Assembly: GCF_964656455.1 (NCBI RefSeq)
Contig: NC_135724.1
Coordinates: forward strand, 9,353,466-9,417,465
Direction: 5' to 3'
DNA from: Halichoerus grypus
Taxonomy: Eukaryota; Chordata; Mammalia; Carnivora; Phocidae
DNA: 64,000 nucleotides
This document shows positions 45,781 through 57,759 of this stretch, in pieces. Each line of letters opens with the position of its first letter. Positions within the stretch are counted from its first letter, which is position 1. Below the pieces are notes generated by a model, which worked only from the letters and a program-made list of their open reading frames with translations, searched no databases and was not told where the DNA came from. Made by a program: the position numbers and the translations under genes.

Positions 45781-48558
45781 ATTTTGGGGGTAAATTAAAT
45801 TGTGGGCCAATAAACTATATTGCTTCCTTTGTACTTTTTAATGCTTTTTACTCTTTGGGAAAAACATTAGATTATGTAGTATCTGTATTTTTTCTCATCT
45901 ATTACTCTTTTGGGCAGAACAGAGATTATTACTAATCCTTTGAATTCTTCTTTTATAGAAGGTATAATGTCCCATAAGAAAAAATGATTCCTTGCTTTCT
46001 GACCACTAAATTTGTGAGTTAGTATTTAGCAGATGTTTGTGGAATATGTTTGCTTGTCACTGAAAGATGATGCTGAAGTAACCTTAACTTGTTTCTGTGA
46101 GGGACTGCCCTTAAGAGCAAAAAGCTGCCTTTGGCCTCAGAACAGATTTCTCTCCTGTTGCAGCTACACAAGCCAAAGAAAAACAACAAGGAAATGTTTC
46201 TATCCCACAGACTAGATTAGAACACCCTAAGGTGGAAAGGAGAAATTCTAGATGCAGGTTACTCGCAAGATTATAAGGGGCCTTGTTTTCATGTCAATGT
46301 TCAGTACGCATAGGGAAAAATTATGTTCTAGAAGGTTTGAGAAAAATGAAGAAGCAAAGATAAGACAGAAGAAAGGAAGAGTGAGAGGAAGGAAGAAAGG
46401 AAGGGAGAGCACAAAAAGAACAAGAAAACAACATGATCAGATATGGAGAAGGAAAGAATTTGTTCATTGAAGCAAGATATTTCCTCATCAGTGAATTATT
46501 AGAGCATATGTATTGAGGTGTGCACAAAGAACATTTTGACTAGAAAAAGAGTTGATTACATTTGGTATGGTCCTAAAAATAATATTTGATAGCCTGCCAT
46601 GAAAGATTTACTGAGGTGAAAAGGAAAATCACAGGCCTGTGAGTGTTGATTGACAAGTGAATTCTCTCTGTTGGCACATAAACAGGTGGCTGCCTATATA
46701 AAACCTCTGGGCACATTAGAACAACGCTTGAATTCTTCCAAAAGTGTAGCTTTCCTTCATTTTGTACTTTTTATCACTATCTATATTTTACTACAGGGTA
46801 TTTGTGGGCATTTTAAGGAATGAAATTTAAATTAAAGAATATACTAGAGAAGAAATTGCATCATTCTCTCCACTAATAAAATGCCTTAAGATCCTTTCCT
46901 TTCCCTTTCTAAATAATGAGCCAGAGTTAGAGTACCTGGTCTTATCATCAGTAACCTAGGATAATATCAAGAGTGGGAGGGTAATCATGAAAAATGCTTC
47001 TATTTCGTTTTTCAAGCTTACTTTTGGTAAAGGTATAAAAAAAAGAAGAGAAAAGAGAAAACAGTATTTGATTCATTGGTTCTATTCTTTCAGAAACAGT
47101 TTTGTGTATTTGCTATATTTTCAACTTACTTCTTTTCCAGGAGACAACTTTGTTGAAATAGGTTGTTATTTCAAAAGAAAAAAATTGGCTTATTATCATT
47201 ATTTTTAAATAGAATGCCTCTTTCATTGTATGAGATCTTCAATAGTAATACGCGTTCTGGAAAAGTGTAGTCTTGTGATAATGAACAATATATTCTAGTG
47301 GGGAGTTAAATTGTCCTCTGGAACCACAATTGCTCCCTTTGCAATTTCATATTGTAAATTAATTTTGATGCTTTTCTCAGCTTGGATTTAGGCAATGCAT
47401 TTATTTTGAGGATGCCTAATGCACTATCCTAGAAATATGTAAAACATTTATATAAGTTGCCAAGGATAGAATGATGGTGAAATGATGGTGAATTTCCCAA
47501 ATTAAGCTTACTGAGTATCATGATAACATTTTTTCTTTGAACTTAAGAAAACATATATAAGCAAATAAACAATTAATCATACTTTGGATACATAAGGGTA
47601 AAGAATTCATTTTAGTTACCTTGTGTGCTATGTTGTGCTCATAGTCCCAGAATGGTTTGGTGGTCTTGTTATCTCAAAAAAAGGAAAGTTTGATGAGCCA
47701 GTAAGTTCATTAAGTTCATTCGTTGTGCTTGTGTGTATGAAATAGTATTAGTGTGTGTGCACTAAGTTCCATATTTTCTTCAAGGATTTACATTTTATCA
47801 AGTTTATATGGTTTATATGATTGGTTATAAAGAATGCTATTTAACTAGAATTGCCCATTGAAGATGACTTCTAAAGCACAATATTCTCCTTTGAAAATCT
47901 TTGAAAATTAGATGGAGAATAATTGATCATGATACTATACAACCCCCTGGCCCAAATAATGCCTTAAAAGTGTATGTTTGTTTTTTTCTGATTCTATAAT
48001 ATGTTGTTTATTTTATTGGTTTTAAATTGAGCATATTCTAAACATAACAATCAAAATTCTGTTTCTGAAATTATTTTATTCCCTATATGTTTTTCTATTG
48101 AAAGTTTATATATGGAAATCATTTTAATATGTCACCATCAAAATAATAGCTTTATTTTTTCACTGCACAATATAACTTATGATAAATCAGAATAATTTCT
48201 ATTATCATCCATTGATATTTAAATACAATTTAGTAACACTTGAATATTTATGTGAACTCTTAAAAGCTGAAGAATTAATCAGAGCTGAAATATAATATTT
48301 AGACAGCATTTCAAAATGCTTATATTAATGCTGACAAGAATTATCCTCCGTATGGTAAAATGTGCTAAAACATAATTTTTGACAAACATAGACAATAAAA
48401 AAATATCACCTTGCTCAAAGATTCATGTTAAGACTATGTACAAACCAAGCAGAGTGGAGAGTAAATTATTTATGTCTTGCATATATTAAATTTCTGTTAT
48501 CAAAAATGAAATTTTAGTTATTTTTCTACTATTTTTTAGGGAAAGGAGTACAGGTGGA
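45781..48558. other. Unassigned, apparently unique DNA
   Basis: 2.8 kb without a recognised transposable element or gene. A purine-rich tract lies at 46340-46436. Open frames are at most 73 codons. Confidence 0.4.
46340..46436. repeat. Purine-rich (GA/GGAA) tract
   Basis: About 97 bp with very few pyrimidines on the plus strand, ending in GGAAGGAAGAAAGGAAGGGAG. It resembles a decayed (GGAA)n repeat. The 72-codon Lys/Arg-rich frame across it is a composition artefact. Confidence 0.85.
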
Positions 48559-48559
48559 T

Positions 48560-48751
48560 TTTTTTTTTTTTAAGATTTTATTTATTTATTTATTTGAGAG
48601 AGAAAGTGCAAGCTGGGGGTGAAGCAGAGGGAGAGGGAGAAGCCGACTCCGCACTAAGCAGGGAGCCCGATGTGGGGCTCAATCTGGGGACTCTGGAATC
48701 ATGACCGGAGCTGAAGGCAGACCCTTAACCGACTGAGCCACCCAGGTGCCC
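48560..48751 (-). mobile_element. CAN-SINE
   Basis: Minus-strand copy with head GGGCACCTGGGTGGCTCAG at 48751. First copy after the SINE-free tract. No clear TSD. Confidence 0.94.
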
Positions 48752-49965
48752 AGATTGCTGGCAGTTTTAAATGTAGAAATCCATATGGAGAAGTGCTTCT
48801 CTAATCTCAGAACATTTGATACTTCATCTCTGAATAAAAATAAGTAAATAATTACTGAAGGAGATATATTCTAATAGACTAGAACATTCCGGCAAGATAT
48901 TGGGTTTTTCTAAATTCTCTCCGCTGTGCATTTAGAGAACTAAACTATTCTGGTATTATGTAGAATGCAAAGGAACAATGACAGAGAGTACACAAGTAGG
49001 AAAAACAAAGGCAGATTCCAAAGTTGTGGCAAGGAGAAACCACTGTGATGAAATAGAATGGGATCTGAATTGTGCAGGGAAATCACCAGAACTTGAAGGC
49101 CAGCCCAGTCTTAAAGAATTGCCTCAACATCATACTAGAATGCTGTGGAGATGAAGCTGTTATTAAGATGGTCTGGAGCAAAAGCCTCAGGGATGTTTGA
49201 ATCTTTGGAGAACCGTCAACCCTACCACTGCCCACCACGGTAATAATTATTATTTTAAATACCTTTATAGCACTGTATAACTTTTTTCTCCACCTCATGA
49301 GAACCCATGACTTTGTTCTATTTTTATGTCCTTTTGTAATGAAAAACAAAACAAAACAGAGGTAAAAGGTATAAAATCACAAGAATGACGTTAAGCGATA
49401 GACTCAATATTTGGTACCAGACAGAAGAGCTCTAGATTCCATGTTCATAAACATCATGCAACTCATAGTTACGGATACATGAGAAGTTCTTGATGGAAAT
49501 ATATGTACAGAAAACAATAGTAAAGTGAGGCAAATTAACACATTATTTCCATAAGATGCTTTGTTCCAATCCCCAGTAGGAATGCCAATAACGTGCTTCA
49601 ACTCTATGCCCCATAAGGTTTGCTTGACTGACTTAGCCCAAATGCAAAGAAAGTCTATTTTACTCATTTGTCCCCAAATCAAGTTAAATTTGCCATCGTG
49701 ATAAAAGGAAAGACTCTATCACTGAGAACTGAAACAAGAGGAGACTTGCCCCCTGCTAGTCACTGGGACTTTGAAATTGCACACGATCATTGTATTAGTT
49801 TCTGCAAAACGTTTTTGGATAAAACATGCTAAAAGCCAACAATTACCATTTCCAAGTTAGGAATCTACATTTTTCAATCACTCTATATGTTAAAGTATAA
49901 TAATAAACCACAGCTGAAGGCTAAAACTGTTTTTCTCTATTGGCACAGTATTGTTATCTAAAAAA
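48752..49965. other. Unassigned, apparently unique DNA
   Basis: Minus-strand frames at 49083-49349 (88 codons) and 49404-49682 (92 codons) show no recognisable domain. No repeat recognised. Confidence 0.35.
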
Positions 49966-49973
49966 CAATTTTA

Positions 49974-50175
49974 GGGCTCCTGGGTGGCTCAGTTGGTTAA
50001 GCGGCTCGCCCTTGATTTCAGTTCAGGTCATGATCTCAGGGTTGTGAGATCAAGCCCCGTATGGGGCTCCACACTGAGTGTGAGGCATGCTTAAGATTCT
50101 CTCTCTTCCTCTGCCCCTCCCCTCCACTCATGCGCTCTCTCTATCTCTCTCTAAAAACAAAAAAACAAAAAACAA
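49974..50175 (+). mobile_element. CAN-SINE
   Basis: Plus-strand copy, head GGGCTCCTGGGTGGCTCAG, with a C-interrupted A tail. The short TSD CAATTTTA is at 49966-49973 and 50178-50185. Confidence 0.94.
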
Positions 50176-50185
50176 ACCAATTTTA

Positions 50186-51059
50186 TTTGGAAATCAGTTA
50201 ATCATCTTTGCTAGGAGGCTAATAAAGTAATCAATTACAGGGCAGACTAAGTGTTACAAATTATTAACATCACTCCTTTGCATCAACTATAAGAATAGTG
50301 GAACAAAAACAAAAATAAAACCCCAAATATTGGCACATTATTCATAAGAAGTATAGACACACTTGTCTATAACATTCAGATATTCTCAACTGTGAACTTA
50401 ATTAAAAAAAAAAAGTAATTCCTTTAGGCCCAACTCAACATTTGTACACAGGGAAAGCTTTTCAAAGAACTTATTTGATCTGTTCAATAAGTGGATGAAG
50501 ATAATACTATGAAAGTACAACCTACTTGTTCATTTTTTGTTTCATCTTAGAGTTTAGCTCCAATCTCCTCTGTAATAAAGTAATTACATGGAGAGGAGTT
50601 CACTGTATCATTGTGTTGCAACCATTTATAATGAACACTTTTTAGAAAAAAAGCAAAGGGTGAAAAATTTATGGAATGGATCTTTAAGGTTTTTCAGATT
50701 TTCTTGAATTTGTACATTGGATTTACTTCATGGGGAAGCCAATTTATTTGTTCCCAATTGAACTTCTTTGTCTTCCTAAAATTTAAATTTATCCAGAAAG
50801 AAAGGTGATTCAATGCTATTGTATCTCAATGTCTCAGTTTGAAGAATATGTTTTTATTTTTACACATAAAATCACAACAAACTCCAAACATATATTGGCT
50901 TGCCAGGGAAAAGTAATTTACAAAATTGGAAAGATACACAACAGAAATGTGTACAAATATTCAATAAAGACATATAAGAAATTGTTCATAAGATGAATAT
51001 TTGTAGTAAGTACAATGACAAATTCTCTTCTAATATCCTTTCACCCTAGGCTAAATTTA
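50186..51059. other. Unassigned AT-rich DNA
   Basis: No gene or repeat recognised. Confidence 0.4.
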
Positions 51060-51330
51060 AAAAATAATAATATTGTAATGGAATACTATTATAGCAGTGA
51101 AAATAAATAGAAACATGTTAAAATTTTGATTTAAAAAAATATTGAGGGAAACAATGCAGAAACAAAAGAGAATATACTTTATAATTCCATATATATATAT
51201 GCTCAAAACAAGAGTCAGGATTGTGGTTCCAATTGGGAAACAGTTGAAGATGAGTATCTAAGACAAGGATAGCATTCCATTTCTTGGTTTGGAATCTAGT
51301 TACTCAGATGTATACAGAGTGGCAAAAAAA
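51060..51330 (+). mobile_element. Old L1 3' UTR-like fragment
   Basis: TAATGGAATACTATTATAGC, GTGAAAATAAATAGAAACATG, ACAAAAGAGAATATACTTTATA and AAGAGTCAGGATTGTGGTTCC follow the end of old L1 ORF2 and 3' UTR. Confidence 0.5.
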
Positions 51331-52449
51331 ACTGAAACTGAAAATGTGTCTGTACTTATGTCTTGTTTATTTTCCTGTATGTATATTTTGAAAAACTGAC
51401 ATTATTTGATTATTTGATTATTTTAATTTTATCATTAAATAATCTATTAAACCATTATTTAAACTTTTTAAATCATGATAAATTCATTGAAAGCCATGAG
51501 TTGCCATCTTCTAAGGCAACTAAAGATATAGCAGTTTTAGGGGAAAATAATACATTTATTTGTAAGACATCATTATCCCAGATGATGGTGGTCAGAAGAC
51601 AGCTTTGGGAGGCAGAGAAAGTAGCTAAGAAATATTAAATGAGGCTGGGGAAATTTGCTGAAAAACACAAGAGAATTCAGAATGTTCCAAGAAAATGTGC
51701 AATATTCTCACTACTTCTGAGTAATTCCATTTTGGCCTTCTAACCACCACAGTAGCTGCCCACTGGGTTTTTGGGAATGTAAGTTTGAAAGGAATGCTTA
51801 CTTTCTATCACCTGCTTTACCCAAATCTAAGAACATGAGGGAGGATTTTGTATAGTAACAGTGTGTATTTCATTGTAGCAATTACATGTTCATCTTTCCT
51901 ATAATATGAAAATCATTGTTCTCTAATAAAAAATAAGACACATGAGAAAAACAATTATTTCATTAGAGTTTAATGTAATTTGCAGTAGAATTTTCCATAT
52001 CATTTGAACATATATCAGCACATATTTGTTTAAAAATAAATCGGGAAATACATAGATACATCTGAGATTTAAAGCCACACTACCTAAGCGTGAGTGTTTC
52101 CAGTGTCATGCAGCTCAGACCCCTCCCAGCCAGGCTTTTCCCATTTCAGTGAAATCTGACCACTAACAAATTCCCCTTTGCGCCCATATTCAGTTCTGAA
52201 CTTTGCTACCTCCCCAAATCTAATTTCCTTTTCATATTAACATCTTTCAAGTATTTGGAGACATTTGTACTTTCTTCTCCTTATTAAATATTCTTAGCCT
52301 ATTGAGTTTTAAAAAAAAATAAACTCAATTACTTTTCTCTGAATTCATTTGCCATGTATTGTAAAAAGCAGTCCAGGGGTCGTCTTATACCTGTACACTT
52401 ACCTGTGTTCTTTCCTTTGCTCTGAGTCCGTTTTTCACTGAAAAACTCC
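51331..52449. other. Unassigned DNA, possible CR1/L3-like trace
   Basis: A stretch near 52195-52330 (AATCTAATTTCCTTTTCATA, then CTTTCAAGTATTTGGAGAC) resembles a very old mammalian interspersed repeat that I cannot name with confidence. The rest is unassigned. Confidence 0.3.
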
Positions 52450-52690
52450 AATCTGTAAACACCGAGGTCAAACACTACCTTTAGTGAGACTATCTGACAG
52501 TCCTGTCTTTATCTCCCCAGTGAGATTTGGTTGCTAGCTTTGTGTTCCCCTTATTTTATTTACATAAGTGTAATGACTTTCATCAAATTATGTGTAATTA
52601 ATTGTGACATATTTTCCTCCTGTTATAATGAAGTCTCAAGTACCTTGCAAATATTAGGTTCTCTATAAATGTTTGTTTATGATTGCCATA
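52450..52690 (+). mobile_element. L2 LINE 3' relic
   Basis: GAGGTCAAACACTACC, GTAATTAATTGTGACATATTTTCC, AATGAAGTCTCAAGTACC and ATATTAGGTTCTCTATAAATG follow the L2 3' end order. Confidence 0.5.
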
Positions 52691-53446
52691 ATGATACATG
52701 TGAAAGTAGACTTTTTTTTTTTCTCAATGCACGTACAGAATAGCAACGATGGGATAAAACAATGATGTCCTATGCATTTAAAGCTTTAGACCACCTTTCA
52801 GGTGGTGTCAATTCCAACGACCCACATTGTTCACTTTGAGTAACGGTTACCATGTTCAGTGAGACCAGTAGGCTAGATTTTATGTGAAAATGGATAAAAA
52901 ATACAGCTTTCAGTTTTTAGCACTTTGAAACATTAGGAGCTTTTGGGCAAATGCTGAACCCTCCAGAAATAAGTCAGTTAGAAAGTTCTACTTTTCTATT
53001 TCCACTCTCAAGCATGTGTGTCCATATCGAATGAAAACTAGTGGCAAAAAAACTGACTTGATTGTCATACTCATAATTGCAAAGACATGACCTCTGTTAC
53101 AAATGCTATGACTGTTCTTTACTATTGCTGGCCTTTTTGGTGTCTCCTCCGGATGATTCTTATTTGTTTTAAAATTCAGCATAAGTGAAATCAAGTAACT
53201 AGCTAAGAAACCCTACAATTACTTTTAGCATATTGCTAAATTTATTTCTGGAAATTTTCATTAAATTGCAATACTAAGAGAAAATGTAAACAATAAATAT
53301 TAAACAGGAAAAAAAAAACAGAAAAAAAGAGTATTTTGGAGACAATAAGCTAAACTTTGGTCATCTTTTAACACCTTGGCAACAAAAATAACTTAGAAGT
53401 GAGCCATATTCTTGTATTGTCAGCATGTTGTATTGCCAGTTAAATC
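52691..53446. other. Unassigned DNA
   Basis: No gene or repeat recognised. Confidence 0.4.
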
Positions 53447-53463
53447 TAAATGTTGCCAGACTC

Positions 53464-53660
53464 GGGGCGCCTGGGTGGCTCAGATGGTTAAGCGTCTGCC
53501 TTCGGCTCAGGTCATGATCTCAGGGTCCTGGGATCGAGTCCCACATCGGGCTCCCTGCTCGGCGGGAAGCCTGCTTCTCCCTCTCCCACTCCCCCTGCTT
53601 GTGTTCCCTCTCTCGCTGTCTTTATCTCTGTCGAATAAATAAATAAAATCTTAATAATAA
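53464..53660 (+). mobile_element. CAN-SINE, one of the youngest copies
   Basis: Plus-strand copy, head GGGGCGCCTGGGTGGCTCAG. The A-box-like TGGCTCAGATGG and B-box-like GGGATCGAGTCCC are intact. The perfect 17-bp TSD TAAATGTTGCCAGACTC is at 53447-53463 and 53661-53677. The low divergence and perfect TSD suggest recent insertion. Confidence 0.97.
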
Positions 53661-53677
53661 TAAATGTTGCCAGACTC

Positions 53678-54107
53678 ACTATTATGCATAAATCTCTGGT
53701 TCATACTTTCTCATACTTTTAGTCCAACCACGAAAGCAATAAAACCTATTTTTTGACAATTATGTTTAGGGTTATAGTATCTGGTGACTTCGTTTGCGAG
53801 AAAATATAAAGAAAACAGTCATTACATATAACTGTGCATAAAATAATAAAAATAAAATAGTCTACCTAATGAAGTTTCCAAGCACAGTGATCATTGTTTT
53901 AATGCAGTTTGTTTTATACAGGGATAATTTTCTGCTTCCCAATTTATATACATTTGGGAAAAATATTCATTGCATGGTCTTTTTCAGAAGTTGCATTTAT
54001 CTATTTATTTATTTATGACTTTATCTATATAATCTCCCTGAAAATTCTTGTTTTTACATTACTATACTTGAATTATTTAGTTGTACTCTCATTCGCTATC
54101 ACATCAT
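53678..54107. other. Unassigned AT-rich DNA
   Basis: No gene or repeat recognised. Confidence 0.4.
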
Positions 54108-54122
54108 TAGTGAAGATTTTTG

Positions 54123-54329
54123 TTTTTGTTTTTGTTTTTTAAAGATTTTATTTATTTATTTGACAGAGACAGAGATAGCGAGAGCAGGAACACAAGCAGG
54201 GGGAGTGGGAGAGGGAGAAGAAGGCTTCCCGCCGAGCAGGGAGCCTGATGTGGGACTCGATCCCAGGACCCTGGGATCACGACCTGAGCCGAAGGCAGAC
54301 ACTTAACGACTCAGCCGCCCAGGCGCCCC
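54123..54329 (-). mobile_element. CAN-SINE, fresh copy
   Basis: Minus-strand copy, head GGGGCGCCTGGGCGGCTGAG at 54329. TSD TAGTGAAGATTTTTG and TAGTGAGGATTTTTG (54108-54122, 54330-54344), one mismatch. Opposite in orientation to the copy 460 bp upstream. Confidence 0.96.
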
Positions 54330-54344
54330 TAGTGAGGATTTTTG

Positions 54345-55115
54345 TATCAATGCCCTGTACTAAAGCTATTTTGAGTAATTTGTTCCTTATGCAAATAATC
54401 ACTTTAGCTTGGAAAAATTTAAGGAATTATAGGTATTTATCAAATTGATGATGGTAATTTGTGGTAATAGCTAGCAATTAAAAAGATAATATAGCACAGA
54501 ATGGAGCTGGCCCATTTACTTATTATTCATCTACAAATGAATATAGTCTCTTGAATTAAAGCCAATGCACATCTTAAAATATCTGGATCTGAACTAAGCC
54601 CCCAAAATATGAAATAATGTATAAAAAGAGACCAAATTTATGAGGAGTAATGAAATGCTTATATCCATCGCTAAGAAAATTTAATCTAACAGACGCAGCC
54701 CCTTTAAACTTATGTTAGCTAAATATAAGATTATATCATTTATTGGAGTTTAAAATAAAGTACAAAAATCTAATGTGTATACTAATTATCAATATTCTTT
54801 TATCTAAGGCAGAACAGTATGATATAAATAAAAGACAAGAAAGCCCTAATGGAGAAAGCCCTAATGGCAGTGTCTTATTTCCAGCATTAACGTAGAAAAT
54901 AAAGGACATCAATTAACTGTTTCAGTGATATAAATATTCATGTGTCTATCCCAATTCAGTCATTTAATTTTAGCACATTCAGAGAAGAGAACCAACATTT
55001 AAATGATTAATGTATGATCAATAGAACTTGTTACAAAAAGAACAAGAGTAAGTGATGTATTAAAAACTGGACCTATCCAGAAAAATATCTGAAGTGTCTA
55101 AGGATTAGGATGTCT
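54345..55115. other. Unassigned AT-rich DNA
   Basis: A short direct repeat, AGAAAGCCCTAATGG, occurs twice near 54839-54867. No gene or repeat recognised. Confidence 0.4.
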
Positions 55116-55131
55116 AAAGAAAAATAATCAT

Positions 55132-55326
55132 GGGCACCTGGGTGGCTCAGTCAGTTGAGGCCAACTCTTGATTTCGGCTCAGGTTATGACCTCAGGGTTG
55201 TGAGATCCAGCCCCTTGTTGGGCTCCATGTTGAGCATAGAGTCTGCTCGAGATTCTCTCTCTTCCTCTTCCTCTACCCTTTCTCCCCCCACCACCATGCA
55301 TGCTCTCTCTCTTAAAAAAAAAAAAG
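55132..55326 (+). mobile_element. CAN-SINE, older copy
   Basis: Plus-strand copy, head GGGCACCTGGGTGGCTCAG, of the CAGGGTTGTGAGATCCAGCC subtype, with an A/G-rich tail. Possible TSD AAAGAAAAAT at 55116-55125 and 55339-55348, in low-complexity sequence. Confidence 0.93.
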
Positions 55327-55348
55327 GAAAGAAAAAGAAAAGAAAAAT

Positions 55349-56399
55349 GTTCACCACCATATCTAAATGAGACAATGCAGCATATCAACAAATGAGCATT
55401 ATTAAAATAGACTGATTTTGAAAAATGAGTAATGTAGTGAATTTTAACAATTCAAAATGAATAATGCATGTTCATCTTTCTTTCTTCAGTAAATCCCCCA
55501 AAAATGTCAGAAAAAATTAAAATAAAAAGGCAGGAACCCCCAAAATTTTAAAAATAAAAGAAAGAAAAGACAGAAGTCAAGTAATGCAAACAAAATTTTG
55601 AAGCCAAGAAGTAGATGGATGTATGATATCTGATTTAATAGAGGGAGGAAGATAAAAATCTAAGCCAATAGAGAAGATTTAGGAAAGAAATCTCTCCACT
55701 TCAGATCCCTGAAGTATTTCAGGAATCAACAACAGACATCTTTAATTTATGGTATGTAAGATTGAACACGTGAAGGAATGAGTAAATAAATAGGTTCAAA
55801 AATGGTAATAACAACATCACTTCACTTTTATTGCACAACCCATAACACATACTTTTCTTTCTAGCAGAAAACAAAGTTAAATTTGCTTTTTGGATAAGAT
55901 GAAGCCAATAGCTTGGGATTTAAGAAACCAGCTGAGGGTCAGATAAGGTATCTATTAAAAATAAGAGTATTAAGTAAAAATGCATAGACTCAATGGTGAG
56001 ATTCTCTGGCCCTCTGCTGTTTCTTGCTCTCAGAATATTGCCATCTGGTTTTAAAATAATCCGCCCAGCACTTCAGGAAGAAATATGGATGATTCCTTTG
56101 GAGGGAAACTCACAGGCCCAAAAGGAAAACACTGGGACAGTTAATTGGGATTTTCTCAATGAAAATATAAACTCTCAACAGCAACCTTTATATGAGACAT
56201 GAAATGAAAACCCAAATGCATAAATGTAAGCGTTGACTAAGTTATTTTTCAATGTGTAGATATAGAAAATAAACATACATGAGCAGTTCAATCAATAATC
56301 CTGAAGTTATCACCTGGGCAATCTCCAGTCCAGTTTGTCCCCAGATTCCCACATGTGCCAACTCTGAGTGTAACTAGCTTTCTTCCCTTTAGCATTTCT
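55349..56399. other. Unassigned DNA
   Basis: An A/G-rich stretch lies near 55515-55575. No gene or repeat recognised. Confidence 0.35.
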
Positions 56400-57010
56400 T
56401 TTTCTTTATACTTTTTACCCTAAAGTAGTATATGTAAGTTTTGTCTGATTTTGAACTTTAAAAAAAATGGGGTGCCATGACTTTTACTCCCAACATTTTG
56501 TGTGTTTATGTGTATAATTGTATGTTCATGTGTCTTATTCATTATGTTGTGGCATGTAACTAATCTTTCATTTTCATTGAGGTACTATTCCATGGTATGA
56601 AAATATAATGATCCATTTTATTTGATTTCATCGTCTCCAGTTATTCTATTTCAAACAATTTTACTATGAACATTTATTACGTGTCTTCTAAATTTCCCTA
56701 GAGTATTTGTGTAAGAGCAGAAATACTATGATGGGGAAGCACTTCTTCAAATCTACTACATAATGAAAAACTGTTTCTGAATTCTGTGTACACATCTGAA
56801 TTCTACTAGAAGAGTGTGTGAATAACATAAGAATTATTTGTCCCCAAATTCTGACCGTTACTTATTTTGACAAGGTTTTTCAGCTTTTTTTTTGCCAAAC
56901 TTGCTATGTGTGCAGCATTATCACTTGCAATTTTAATTTGCATTTTCCTGATTACTAATTAGGGTGAGAATATTTGTATATGTTTTAGTGGTCATTTAGT
57001 TACCTTATTT
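56400..57010 (-). mobile_element. Ancient L1 ORF2 C-terminal relic
   Basis: Antisense L1 blocks: TTTTCATTGAGGTACTATTCC near 56571, CTATGAACATTTATTACGTG near 56664, then TTAATTTGCATTTTCCTG near 56934 and TATATGTTTTAGTGGTCATTTAG. Frames destroyed. Confidence 0.6.
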
Positions 57011-57112
57011 TGTGATGTTCCTAATAAAGTATTTCAAACAATTTTCTAGAGTTTCCTGGCTTTTTCATACCAATTGATGGAATCCTTCATATAATTTGAG
57101 TAGGAACTTCGC

Positions 57113-57180
57113 AGTCAGCAGCCTTTTTCTGTAAAGGTCTAAACAGTAAATCTTTTAGGCTTTGTGGCCAAAAGGCAAAA
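57113..57180 (+). mobile_element. hAT-Charlie-type (MER) fragment
   Basis: TTTTTCTGTAAAGGTCTAAAC then AGTAAATCTTTTAGGCTTTG and GGCCA match a common mammalian MER element with the GCCAGATAGTAAATATTTTAG signature. Short. Confidence 0.5.
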
Positions 57181-57270
57181 TCAAGAATAATATGTGGGTA
57201 CTTAAAGATTGAAAACAACAGTTCCCAAAGTTTCTGTTGATGAAATTTAAATATAGAAAATAATACTTGA

Positions 57271-57458
57271 GGGGCACCTAGGTGGGTCAGTGGATTAAGC
57301 ATCTGACTCTTGGTTTCGGCTCAGGTCATGATCTCAGGGTCCTGAGACTGAGCCCCGTGGAGTTTGCTTGAGATTCTCTCTCCCTCTCCCTCTGCCCTGC
57401 CTGCTTGTGCTGTCTCTCTCTCTCAAATAAATAAATAAAATATTTTAAAAAAGGAAAA
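57271..57458 (+). mobile_element. CAN-SINE with internal deletion
   Basis: Plus-strand copy, head GGGGCACCTAGGTGGGTCAG. The segment between GAGCCCCG and GAGTTTGC is missing, so it lacks the GGCTCCCTGCTCAGC block. The perfect 18-bp TSD ATAGAAAATAATACTTGA is at 57253-57270 and 57459-57476. Confidence 0.95.
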
Positions 57459-57759
57459 ATAGAAAATAATACTTGAGTACTATATTTTGCAATACAGTTT
57501 ATTAATGAGAAGTATTAAATTATTTTCCTTGGGATAACATTGCAGTTTTTATGTCAAAGTCTGGATGTTGAGGATATAGTGAAGACACTAAAAAGTCCTC
57601 AAAGTTTCTCTGACATGAATTCCTAAAAATGAGTGATTTTTGTGATTGCGATTTTTACTTTGAAAATGGATACCCACACGCTCATCTCAAATAGTGAAAC
57701 CTATTTTCCATTGATTAGTTTCTCTTTTAGTAGTTAGAACCATCATTCTCCAATTTACC

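Noticed and set aside
46252..46470. Arg/Lys-rich 72-codon frame
   Set aside because: Produced by the purine-rich tract.
53412..53642. Recurring predicted peptide containing LPSAQVMISGSWDRAP, also at 4566, 251 and 3803
   Set aside because: It looks like a protein family because it recurs, but every copy is a translation of the CAN-SINE body.
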